Source: Hymenopellis radicata
Lineage: Eukaryota > Basidiomycota > Agaricomycetes > Agaricales > Physalacriaceae
Length of the DNA: 64,000 bases
Assembly: GCA_015501595.1 (NCBI GenBank)
Contig: JADNRX010000300.1
Location: 1-64,000, forward strand
Direction: 5' to 3'
Below are positions 56,051 to 64,000 of the stretch, piece after piece (the stretch's first letter is position 1; every line of letters starts with the position of its first letter). A model generated the notes under the pieces. That model searched no databases and was not told the origin of the DNA. It saw nothing but the letters and a program-made list of their open reading frames with translations. The translations under genes and the position numbers were made by a program.

Positions 56051-57029
56051 GGCCAGAATGACGAGGTTCAGGTTTGGGAGAGCCGGACGGGGTACGTTCC
56101 TTGTCTGCAGTCGTATATGAGTATGATGACTGACTTTTCCTGTACTAAACGACGTACCCTTGCCTTTGCCCTTAGACTTCGGATTGGACTGACGAGTGCC
56201 GCCGCACTTTTCTACCCTGATGGGCTTACCAGTGCGGCCGCGCTGAGGATGATCGTCAAGGGCATCTTCTTTATTGTCTTCCTGCTCGGATGACAACGAC
56301 TCGGATGGATTGTCGACCTCCTCAGCATATTCGTCGGAGTCGGATGACACGTCAACAACGGAGCTGCCGCAGGAGGCATGAGAGGTGGTGGGCTGAGGAA
56401 TGTTGTTGTCGTCGTCGTCGATATCCATGTGTGTGGAGTGGTCGAAGTGAAAGGAGCCTAGAACTGAGTTAGATACATAAGGTAAGAATCATGAAGCAAC
56501 ATACTCGCGCCCTCGGATGACATTGATCGCATACTAGGTGCATCGTCAGGGATGTCTTGGTCGACAGATGGTGAACGAGGGGAAGCATAAGATGATGAGG
56601 ACCGGTTACGAGGAGACAGGGATCGACGGATGAAGTCCTTCATACGGCGGACCTGCTTCTTGACAGACTCCTTAAATTGACCAGCCGTTCAAGTTAGTTT
56701 AGAGGTAGTAGAGCCTACGGGAGACTGCGAGGCGCGTCGCTTGGATGCCCGCCTGTCGTCGTCGGCCATAACAGTAGTATATATATAGTGACAATGGACA
56801 GTTGAATGCAAGAGGGAATGATGGGATGTTGAGAGTCTGAAGTTGGTTTGGTCGAGCTTTTAGTCTAGTCAATTGCAAATATTTGAGTCATGAGATTGTC
56901 TCAGGTTGACAGTAGTAACAGAATCTGAATTTAGGTATCCTGGGGGACTAAGTCGTGTGCCACGAAGCAATTAGAAGGATTGGGTGCTGCCAAGGGTAAC
57001 GGGTAGGGGCCGGGTCCCGGACCGTGAAC

Positions 57030-58183
57030 CCCAGTGAAAACAGCGTCTGTTTATATCTGTAGTTTACTGTTTTTTTTGCACATCTGTAAAAGCGACCGAT
57101 ATACAGATTTTTCTCGATTTTATTCTGTTTTTTTATGTTTCGGAAAACAGAACGATACAGCATACTACCCTATTCCCGTCTGTTCTTAGCGCTTCTCAGA
57201 TTGGTTCGAAACATAAAAAAACACAATAAAACAGATGTATTTGCACACTAGATCTAGCAGTAATAGTAGGGTGCTTCCTGCCTGCGTAGCGGCACCGCCG
57301 GTCGTGGCACCATATCGCCAGTGCATGCTATCAAAAGCCTCTTCATACGCGCTGCTGCCACGGACACCCATATCGTCCAGGTACACTATTGCGACAATGT
57401 ACGGAAACATCGCTGCAATCATGGTCTCTCGTTGTCGTCATTGGAACTGGCCGGGTCGCAAAGTCTTGCAGGACCACTCACCAACATGTGAGCCACTGCG
57501 AGTGCTGTGCGCAATGAGATCGTGTAGGGTGGTGATGATAATCGAGGTCGCCCTTGTCCGCCGCCGTCACCTCAAAGGTTGCGTTCAGGGGGTCCCGCTT
57601 GGCGCCGGCTCTACGGGTCATCTTAATGGCAGCGCCTGGCACGCTCGTCGTTGATGGTCGTCATCGACAAACCTGGTATCCGGGTGGTTAGTCGTCTCAA
57701 AGGTTGCCCACGGTATGATCCTCACCTGAAGCGACGACGTAGGCATGTAGGTGGCCATAAGGAGCCCAACACTTCCAGGCTGGCGTGGTTATCGTAATAC
57801 TGGCAGCATGCAATGTGGCAGTGGTGCCATGATGGTGGTGGTCGAAGAGAAAGGAACAAGTGAGGATGATGGTGGTCAGAGGGAAAGGAACGAGGGACGA
57901 TGATGTCACCGATGCGGGACTCTGAATGGACTTCTAAACTTTGGCTTTCTGAAGATTTGCAAGTTGGATTTCAAAGATTGCAACTTGGCTTTTCAAAGAT
58001 TTCGACTTCTCGACTTTACTTTTTGGAAATCTTACTTTGAGTTTCCGATTTCAAAAGTTGAGAAGCACAAAATTAACGAAATATGAGTTCATTCAACGAC
58101 ATTTACAGAATACTACAGATATCCGCAGATCGCGCTCAGAACAACAGTAAAATACAGATATAAACAGACGCCGTTTTCACTGG
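57030..58183. mobile_element. Element with ends CCAGTGAAAACAGCG and CAGATATAAACAGACG words
   Basis: The ends CCAGTGAAAACAGCGTCTG and CAGACGCCGTTTTCACTGG are inverted, and the next bases (TATATCTGTA, AACAGTAAA) also mirror. The flanks CCGTGAAC and GCGTGAAC form an 8-bp duplication with one difference. CAGTG ends with 8-bp duplication fit hAT. It lies in the 5' flank of the transposase gene, inside the larger hAT. Frames inside carry no recognisable domain. Confidence 0.78.
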
Positions 58184-58370
58184 GCGTGAACCCGAACCCG
58201 ACCCACTAATATACCCGACGCTGACCCGGACCAGATGACCCGAACCCGGGCTATTCACTATTCGCTTGTGACAAGAGAAAAAGTTCACAAGCTCACCGAC
58301 CAGATTCAAAAAGTACTCGACAAGACCAAAAGTTCACAAGAGGAGCTGTATAAGAAACTCTATTCTGCTA

Positions 58371-58627
58371 TACTGTAGCGTTTCAACCATAACTTCGTGG
58401 CCTGTGACCCGATATGGTGCGAACTTATAGCGAACAGCTTCGCGATCAGGCACAGAGGCGGGAATTACCCAATTGGGACATGCCCGCCGTTAGGCGGGCC
58501 CGAAAATTTCCTTTTTGAGCCAGGTGACCCTGAAAATGCTGGCCGTGATGCAATATCTAGTATGTATAGCTTCGCTTCATGAGGCCCGTGATCCAATATG
58601 CGAATTAATGGTCGAAACGCTACAGTA
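58371..58627. mobile_element. TA-flanked MITE, ends TACTGTAGCGTTTCAACC
   Basis: 257 bp with inverted ends TACTGTAGCGTTTCAACC/GGTCGAAACGCTACAGTA. The interior includes GGCCTGTGACCCGATATGG. It is related to the degraded copy ending at 50122, and lies 111 bp beyond the hAT transposon end. Confidence 0.85.
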
Positions 58628-58685
58628 GTATTACTCCCTAAAAATTCGTTATTATGATCAACGAAGCGATTGACATAGATATGAT

Positions 58686-59691
58686 TAGAGACCTCAACGA
58701 GTCAGCGGATCACGCGGGTTTACCCATACTCGATCCGCTCGGGCATCTCGGAGATCCGATCCGTTTGATCCGTAGACCCGTGGCGGGTCGGATCAGTAAT
58801 GGATCACGGATCGGCCTCTGGAGGCACGAGTACTCGTCTCGTCAATATTTACATATATATTTAATGCTAATTTACAAATTTTTTCAAAGTTAAACGGGGC
58901 CTTGAGTCACCCAAACGAGCTGTACGCATGAATTTCCTAGGAATTCTCACGATCCGGCGATTGCCGAGAGGCCGCGTAAGCCTCTGATCGATAACTCGAT
59001 CTCTCTCATCTTTCTCTCCCACCACCACGATCACCACCCAGCGAGCGACGATTGTCGCCGCTGCCACTCTGACGACTGTCAGGTGGCCTCTGGGGTGAGG
59101 ATTGTGCCCCGGCTGAGTGCTGGGCTTGCTGCTGTCTCTATGACAGCAGCAATGGACGACTTCACGGCGCCGACTCTGGACGAGCACGACCACGACTCCC
59201 GGACAATGACAACGACGGGGATGGAGTGAAGACGTGGATGGAGTGATGATGGATGGCGGGAGGATGACGCGTTGACACGGTGAGTGGTGCGCTGATGGAG
59301 CCGACAACGACGACTCACACCACCACCATCACCCACACCACCACTACCTACACCACTACCACTACCACCACCATCACCATCTACCATCACTCTTGCCTCC
59401 ACACCACCACCATGACCTCCTCCTCTGCTATCACCACCCTCAGTCTGCATCATGCACGACTGAGTGTCCCCGTGCCATTGCCCGGGGATACTCGTCGGGC
59501 ATGAATAGATTTGGGTGCGTGGAATACTCGAGTAAACTCGAGTACTCGACCCGCTCGGCGATCTCGGCGATCCGATCCGTCGATTCGTGGCGGGTCGGAT
59601 CACATAAGGATCACGGATCGGCACTTTCGGCCACGGGTACTCGCGTGATGGATCGCGGATCTGATCCGGATTTGAGTCGTTGAGGTCTCTA
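58686..59691. mobile_element. Non-autonomous hAT-type element, TIR TAGAGACCTCAACGAGT, GATCCG-word subtype
   Basis: 1006 bp with target duplication GATATGAT (58678-58685, 59692-59699). Core in forward orientation: AAGTTAAACGGGGCC (about 58885), GCGTAAGCCTC (about 58975), hairpin 59128-59150, CACCAC tract 59310-59425, GC box CCCCGTGCCATTGCCCGGGG (about 59467). Confidence 0.93.
59310..59425. repeat. CACCACCAT-type tract in the 58686-59691 element
   Basis: Imperfect CACCAC/CATCAC/CACTAC tract, equivalent in position to 27065-27235. Not coding. Confidence 0.8.
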
Positions 59692-59699
59692 GATATGAT

Positions 59700-60140
59700 A
59701 GAAGGCATGGAAGGCATCGGGTGGTGGTGGGAAAAGTGGTGAGGAATGAGGAAATTGTGGGGTCCACATCTTTGACGTGTCGTCATCGTTGCCATTGTCG
59801 ACGTGTCAGTATTGTTGAAAACATCTTGTTCTCCTCATTGTTGAGGCAATGTCATCCTGGCTGCTGAGGCGTTGTTGTGCTCGTGTTGTGCTTGTCATTA
59901 AGCTGTTGTCGTCCACGCCATTGACATTGTCAGCCTGGTCATTGAAATTTGAGGCAGCCTTGTCATCCTCATCCTCGTCCAAAGGTTGTTGATGATGTCC
60001 GCTGCTGCTATAAAGTCAGCAGCAGTAAGCTTGGCACACAGCCAAAGCCCATGCCTTCACCCCAGAGGCCGGCTGACAGTCGTCAGAGCAACAGTGGCGA
60101 GAATGGTTGTAGCGAGGAGAGAGAGGTAAGGACTCGGCTC
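59700..60140. mobile_element. Fragment of a core-bearing hAT-type element
   Basis: From 59996 the DNA reads GTCCGCTGCTGCTATAAAGTCAGCAGCAG, GGCACACAGCCAAAGCCC and CCGGCTGACAGTCGTCAG. This is the same order as in the complete elements (hairpin, GGCACAAAGCC, CTGACAATCGTCAG). The upstream GTCATC-rich part resembles 19160-19370. TIRs are absent, so it is a truncated relic. Confidence 0.65.
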
Positions 60141-60414
60141 AGAGTCCACGTCATAGAGCCATGTGCATGTTCACTTTGGATTTCTTCCAAGTCCACCACA
60201 GGCCGCCTTAGCCTCTTTCCATACCCAATCTTACCGCAGGCCTAAGCACCGGCTCACCAGCAGCTTGGATGACAATCTCAGTCCACGGTACTAGCGAGGG
60301 AGGCCGACAAGAGCTAGTGCGGGAAACGATGAGCTGGACGACAACGGCAGCTAGCCAATGAGGATACATCGACAATGGCGATATGCAGCTGTTAAATTAT
60401 TTCATATTCGAGAA

Positions 60415-60912
60415 CTAACAATAATCACAGCTCATTTGTGCATACGGCTTCTATCGGATGGGTGTATTCCTTCTAGATGAGAAGGACATCTTCTCGTAGC
60501 CAAAGGTTGGCACTTCCATCCTAAAAGTGATGGATATCAGACGCAAACTCTCCGACAATGCCTGGGCATGCATTCACACAGCGGCGGGCACCTCTCCAGA
60601 TCCCCCAGTCACCGATGAGTTTGACAGCAGAGTTCTCGACATCAATGCTATTCTAGGCGCAGCCGGGTGAGCTCTCATTCGAATATTATATTCCTGTCAG
60701 CAGTCTTGGCCCACCTGTTGACGATATCGGCAACTTTGGCGACGACGACGACGACACCACAACTGTCTAAAAGTACCATCAAACTTCCTTGCATGGAGCA
60801 TCGTAACATGTTTTCCTTTACTCACTCGTTCTTAGCCCATCTCAGTTGCAGTCCCTTCATATTTGTCTACGCTACTTCTTTCGCCCGCCGTGTGTACTGT
60901 AGATCATTTTAA
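60415..60912 (+). other. Hypothetical coding remnant
   Basis: A plus frame reads CAYGFYRMGVFLLDEKDIFS, then a TAG, then VMDIRRKLSDNAWACIHTAA and FDSRVLDINAILGAAG before a GTGAGC donor at about 60669. Acceptor-like CACAG at about 60430 precedes it. It looks like one exon of a protein with one nonsense codon; no family recognised. A second frame at 60667-60912 has a hydrophobic start but no support. Confidence 0.35.
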
Positions 60913-61198
60913 TCAACTCAAAATTTAATCTGAAAATCAGTGTGATTCCGAAATTGCTTGTCAGCTTGTAAACTTTCTTAACTTGTCAGACTCGAACAAA
61001 TACAACTTTATGACATTTTGGACATGGCCTGTACACTTGTGGCTTTCTCGCTTTATTGTAGTGTACAAGCACGAGAAAGTGTGAGAAAGTTTACTGTCGA
61101 ACTTGCTGATGATGTTTCCTGCTAACCTTGTAAATGTCGCACCTGGTAGATTCCAGGGGTACCTGTTATGTTCGTGCAGCTCAGCACTTGCAGGGGTA

Positions 61199-61358
61199 TG
61201 TTGGAATATCAAGTGCATCACTGCACTCAATACCAGTCCTTCTGATGCCGGCGAACTCCACTGGTACCATCACCACCGACTCGCCACCATTCCCTCCATA
61301 GTTTGTCATGACTCCGATTGATATTTATAGGACATACCTGTAGAGTACAAAAGCCCTG
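61199..61358. repeat. LTR-like repeat beginning TGTTGGAATATCAAG, copy 2
   Basis: About 160 bp matching 46821-46985 from TGTTGGAATATCAAG to GTAGAGTACAAAAGCCC, with GATATTTATAGGACATACC. The MITE at 61359 cuts it. No internal retrotransposon region adjoins, so it may be part of a solo LTR. Confidence 0.5.
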
Positions 61359-62186
61359 TACTGTACTATTACACGCAAGTCTTCGCATAACGGGTAACGG
61401 GGACATGTGAAATGAAGAGTTCGTGCTATTATAACACGTAACAGCCAAAATTGGGCCTCAAGTAAGGCCCAAAAAGGAAATTTTTTAAGGCAGCAGCTGT
61501 TATTGCCGCTAGTGTTGCCGCAGTTCAGCTAGGTCTGACTCGGTCCTGTTTCTGCCGGTTTAGGTAAGCCCTTGAAGCTGAACGAAGCCGAACCGTTAAA
61601 CTACAGTTCGAACCAAGGTTCGAACCTGGTTCCAGTTGACATTTTTGACACTTCTGCAACCGCATGTAGTGGTGATGCACATTGTACTATTTACTTGTAA
61701 CTACCTCAGACAATCATAGCAAACACTCAGAAGCAATATTAGCTGGTTGTCAAGCTGTTGTGAGTTAGGCTTTGGCTCGGACTTCTCCGAGCCTACCGGA
61801 TCAGTCCGCACACCTCTTCGTTTTCAGCATTTCCTGCCCTTCTCCCCATCTCAGATGAAGCTAAATAATGTCCCAGGTTTGTATTATTCACTGTACAATT
61901 GGATCCAATCACCAAAATACTCATATACACTTAATCATTTTTTGGACGCCAAACCGGGTTCGAACCCCGTCCGAACCGATTGGAACCGAAACCGCGAGTT
62001 CGGTTTTTGCTGGTTTTTTCCTGTCCAGTTTGTCGGTTTAATGGTTCGAAGCCGAACCGTGGCAACACTAATTGCCGCTCCCACCTGCCCATATAAGGAA
62101 ATTGGACTCTGAATGAAGAGCAATGTCTGTGAAGAGTATGCGTAATGAGTAACACCCCATGAAGACTAAGTTGTAATAGTACAATA
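61359..62186. mobile_element. TA-flanked MITE, TACTGTACTATTACACGC type, third copy, with nested insertion
   Basis: The outer parts (61359-61509 and 62071-62186) match 15013-15271 and 20077-20334. The right end reads ACAATA instead of ACAGTA. The middle is occupied by the 61510-62070 element, so the original MITE was about 260 bp. Confidence 0.85.
61510..62070. mobile_element. Non-autonomous hAT-type element, TIR TAGTGTTGCC, GGTTCGAACC-word family
   Basis: 561 bp, ends TAGTGTTGCC/GGCAACACTA with target duplication ATTGCCGC (61502-61509, 62071-62078), nested in the MITE. Subtermini carry GGTTCGAACC/CCGAACCG words. No coding region; the shared core is not evident in this shorter family. Confidence 0.9.
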
Positions 62187-62321
62187 TGTAGTCAGTAGAA
62201 TCCAGTTTCGAATTTGCAGGTTTCCGCACCTTTACAGTCCCACTAAGTTCTAACTCACCTGTTCATCGACGCATCACTCTTATTTTCTCACACTAACTTT
62301 TCATGATTAGTCCTCTATTTG

Positions 62322-62705
62322 TAGAGTTTACAAGTCCAGTTGTATGAACTAGGTAGAACTGGTGGACCCAACTGAACTGCACCTGATCTTAGACTGGTTA
62401 TCGAAGAACCTGTTGCGGTTGACAGTTTGAGCATCTGAGCATTTTTTTCAGAACCAGTTATAACCGGTTGAGATCAGTTTCAACTGGATAATGTAGATAG
62501 ATATTTTATATGAATTTACCAAATTTTTCTGAGTCAAACGGGCCCTTGTGTAGCCCAAAAAGAGCCATACACAACTATCTGATCAGATCTAGTAACTTGG
62601 GCCAAGATCTGACTGCACGCGTAAGTGTGCGATTAGAGCATCTCTCTTGGCTCCTTCCATCATCACGACATTGCTCGACTGCAAGTTGGCAATAATACAA
62701 TTTTG
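62322..62705. mobile_element. Truncated element, TAGAGTTTACAAGTCC family
   Basis: Begins TAGAGTTTACAAGTCCAGTT, like the 30589-31722 family, with decayed AACCGGTTGA words, AGTCAAACGGGCCCTTG (about 62533), CACGCGTAAGTGTGCG (about 62617) and GCTCGACTGCAAGTTGGC (about 62672). The rest of the core and the right TIR are missing. The end coordinate is approximate. Confidence 0.75.
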
Positions 62706-62713
62706 AATTAGCG

Positions 62714-63000
62714 TAGAGACCTCAACAACTCAAACCTAGATCAGATCCGCAATCCATCACGCGAGTACCCATGGCCAAAACTGCTGATCCGAAATCCTTA
62801 TGTGATCCGAGATCCTTATGTGATCCGACCCATTATGGATTACGGATCATGATGAGTCGGATCGTCGAGATCGCTGAGCGGGTCGAGTACTGAAGTAAAC
62901 TCGAGTATTCCACGCACTCAAGTCCATTCATGCCCAACGAGTATCCCCAGGCAATGGCACGGGAACACTCAGTCATGCATAATGCAGTGATGTGCAGTGC
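62714..63000. mobile_element. Truncated element, TAGAGACCTCAAC family, GATCCG subtype
   Basis: Begins TAGAGACCTCAACAACTC, followed by GATCCG words and the GC box CCCCAGGCAATGGCACGGGA (about 62944), then loses similarity near 63000. The right half, including core hairpin and TIR, is absent. It sits directly against the truncated 62322 element. Confidence 0.8.
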
Positions 63001-63592
63001 AGAAATACACCACAGAAATACACACAACCAACATACAAATACAAAACAAAACAAACAACTGGGACTTTTAAAGTCCCCGATGAATAAGTACAAGGATCCG
63101 ACCTTATCACTCGTAATGAATTACAACCTTAGCCAAGATCTGGTGACTCAAGGAGGTTCCAAACGGAGGGGTGTGATGGACTTCCTGTACTAACACAAGT
63201 GCAAGTTCGAGAGAGCTAGGGGTTTCTAACTTGTGGGATTCCAGGAAAGTAAAAGTTCCCGTAGTCTTAGCCGAATGAGGTGACACTCAAGTACACTGAG
63301 TCGCGAGGACTAACCGGTTGACTGATCTCGTGTATTCGCTCTTTAACTCAAAAGCTAGCCTAAACTAACTATAGGTGCCTGTCTTCTTATATGAATTTGA
63401 AGCAGTTGCAAGCGCGGTGACTTTAAGGGTTCTTAAGTTACCTTGTCCACAGCTCTTATTTCTATCGTTTAAACTCCGTCTCGGGACAGAGGGACTTCCA
63501 CAAGTGCTATTCGCAAGTTCCCGAGTACTGACTCAAAGATCACTAAGTAAAACTGTTACTGGTTCACGGGGGTTCTGGTTGATTGATAAACT
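63000..63592. other. Unassigned stretch
   Basis: No recognised gene or repeat. Short plus frames (62930-63193, 63375-63629) lack motifs. I see nothing further to annotate here. Confidence 0.4.
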
Positions 63593-64000
63593 TACTGTAC
63601 TATTACGACCGGATGCACACGGCTTGTGACGTGTGACACCATGAACATGTTGAATGACATGTTCACGGATGGCTAGGATGTGTGACGTCTTCAAAATAGG
63701 TTCACACTAATTTTTGGACCGGTTTTCGGACTGGCAGAGTCTTCTTTCATACACAAGATGACATACCTTGGTATCTGATAAGATGGCGGTTATCATTGAG
63801 CACATTGGGTTAGAAAGCAAAAATTTGTTTCCATGTCAATGTGTATAGGTCCGATTGACATTAATTTTCCATTGTTCAACAACTTCCAGCAGTCTATAAT
63901 GATCTACAAACCCGCCATGTCACCCGACCTCTTCGTGTCCTCAGAATGGATTTCTCGCAACCTAAAATACACGTCCAGTCTCCCTCGTTGTGTTCGTCGC
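63593..64000. mobile_element. Left end of a TA-flanked MITE; rest unassigned to the window edge
   Basis: TACTGTACTATTACGACCGG at 63593 is a good left end of the TA-flanked group, followed by GTGACGTGTGACACC. No matching right end occurs before 64000, so the element is either truncated or runs past the window. The last about 100 bases contain a possible plus-strand coding frame cut by the edge. Confidence 0.5.

Larger units (their letters stand above)
51607..56769 (-). pseudogene. hAT transposase (BED finger, RNase-H-like core, hAT dimerisation domain), interrupted
   Basis: Exons, read from 56769 (MADDDRRASKRRAS): a Ser/Arg region (56503-56673); an acidic then Lys-rich region; a BED finger with WKCEMCGKNVYHNL and H-L-H-AEKC (54368-54755); FRPFNIVADRGFKKLMKTG and TVSRDTKILFAKTR (about 54137-54327); HIVLDGWTSPNHKAF (53951-54095); SHTGEALAVLT; LSVTCDNAAPNDVMMECL with RCFAHIVNLVAK (53353-53806); and LPRDVSTRWNSTYDML (52618-52885). 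Then come MHPKHKTRYFD and finally SVGIEGLFSQGRILLTHIRN, LLCLGAWS (51607-51800), the dimerisation signature. Introns are short and GT-AG. I saw no internal stop in any exon. Two insertions do break the product: 55019-56050 in an exon, and 50500-51609, whose first bases supply a TAG after LHEED. The frame originally ran 19 residues further (ending TISKE, about 50442). Function: nuclear, sequence-specific cut-and-paste enzyme of this element. Confidence 0.9.
50160..58260 (-). mobile_element. Complete 8.1-kb hAT transposon with transposase gene
   Basis: Ends TAGTGAATAGCGCGGGTCGG and CCCGGGCTATTCACTA, target duplication TTCGCTTG on both sides (50152-50159, 58261-58268). Subtermini are CGGGTTCGGGT/ACCCGAACCCG words. 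It encodes a BED-finger hAT transposase on the minus strand (56769 to 51607). Four later insertions lie inside: 50500-51609 at the transposase stop, 52936-53343 in an intron, 55019-56050 in an N-terminal exon, and 57030-58183 in the 5' flank. Without them the element would be about 4.4 kb. It shares its TIR with the 8038-9262 element. Confidence 0.92.

Noticed and set aside
57186..57422. 78-codon minus frame with LDDMGVRG as a DDE transposase piece
   Set aside because: A single DD pair in a short frame without the neighbouring motifs of any DDE family is not enough.
50160..58260. Whole region as a giant Starship-like cargo element
   Set aside because: No tyrosine-recombinase (DUF3435) captain is seen, and the 8-bp duplication, TIRs and hAT transposase explain it fully.

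Overview
This window looks like a repeat-dense, accessory stretch of a basidiomycete (most likely Agaricomycete) genome. Everything recognisable is eukaryotic and fungal: BED-finger hAT transposases with many short GT-AG introns, a Plavaka-type transposase remnant, a KDZ-type CxC2 cysteine-cluster fragment, a basidiomycete-style Ty3/gypsy gag, and broken pieces of a cytochrome P450, a TVP38/TMEM64-like membrane protein and a biotin carboxylase. I see no bacterial operons, rRNA, CRISPR arrays or intact metabolic gene. Most of the 64 kb is transposons nested inside transposons.

Layout. 1.4-1.9 kb: P450 pseudogene (minus). 1.9-11.3 kb: a degenerate BED-hAT transposase gene (minus), split at its conserved SHTG motif by a 6.8-kb foldback element (3129-9899) that has itself received at least seven insertions. 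12.6-15.5 kb: a multi-exon hypothetical gene (plus). 15.7-19.9 kb: a Plavaka transposase pseudogene (plus), cut by a CACTA-like element (16142-18296) and a 1.1-kb hAT-type element (18711-19847). 19.9-24 kb: a second foldback relative and a GAGGAAAT-word element inside a hypothetical gene. 25.1-26.4 kb: biotin-carboxylase scrap and VTT-domain pseudogene (minus). 26.4-37 kb: further hAT-type elements, low-complexity DNA and a KDZ fragment. 37.9-40.8 kb: an AT-rich CACTA-like element carrying a higher-order minisatellite. 41-46 kb: AT-rich DNA and hypothetical gene remnants. 47-50 kb: gag pseudogene and two tRNA-like sequences. 50.16-58.26 kb: a complete hAT transposon with an almost continuous transposase gene, itself hit by four insertions. 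58.3-64 kb: more nested MITEs and LTR-like scraps.

How the parts relate. At least ten insertions have visible 8-bp target-site duplications with TIRs beginning TAG (TAGAG, TAGTG or TAGACC). They fall into several families with unlike TIRs and unlike subterminal words, yet many share one internal core: a CAATTGC-type GC box, trinucleotide tracts, a strong hairpin, a CGCGTAAGC box and an AAACGGGCC box. A second large class is TA-flanked MITEs with ends TACTGT...ACAGTA. The 8.1-kb hAT at 50.16-58.26 kb has the same TIR as the 1.2-kb element at 8038-9262, so it is the obvious autonomous partner. The shared core behind swapped ends and swapped hairpins is the most unusual signal. All family assignments come from reading motifs by eye, with no database search.
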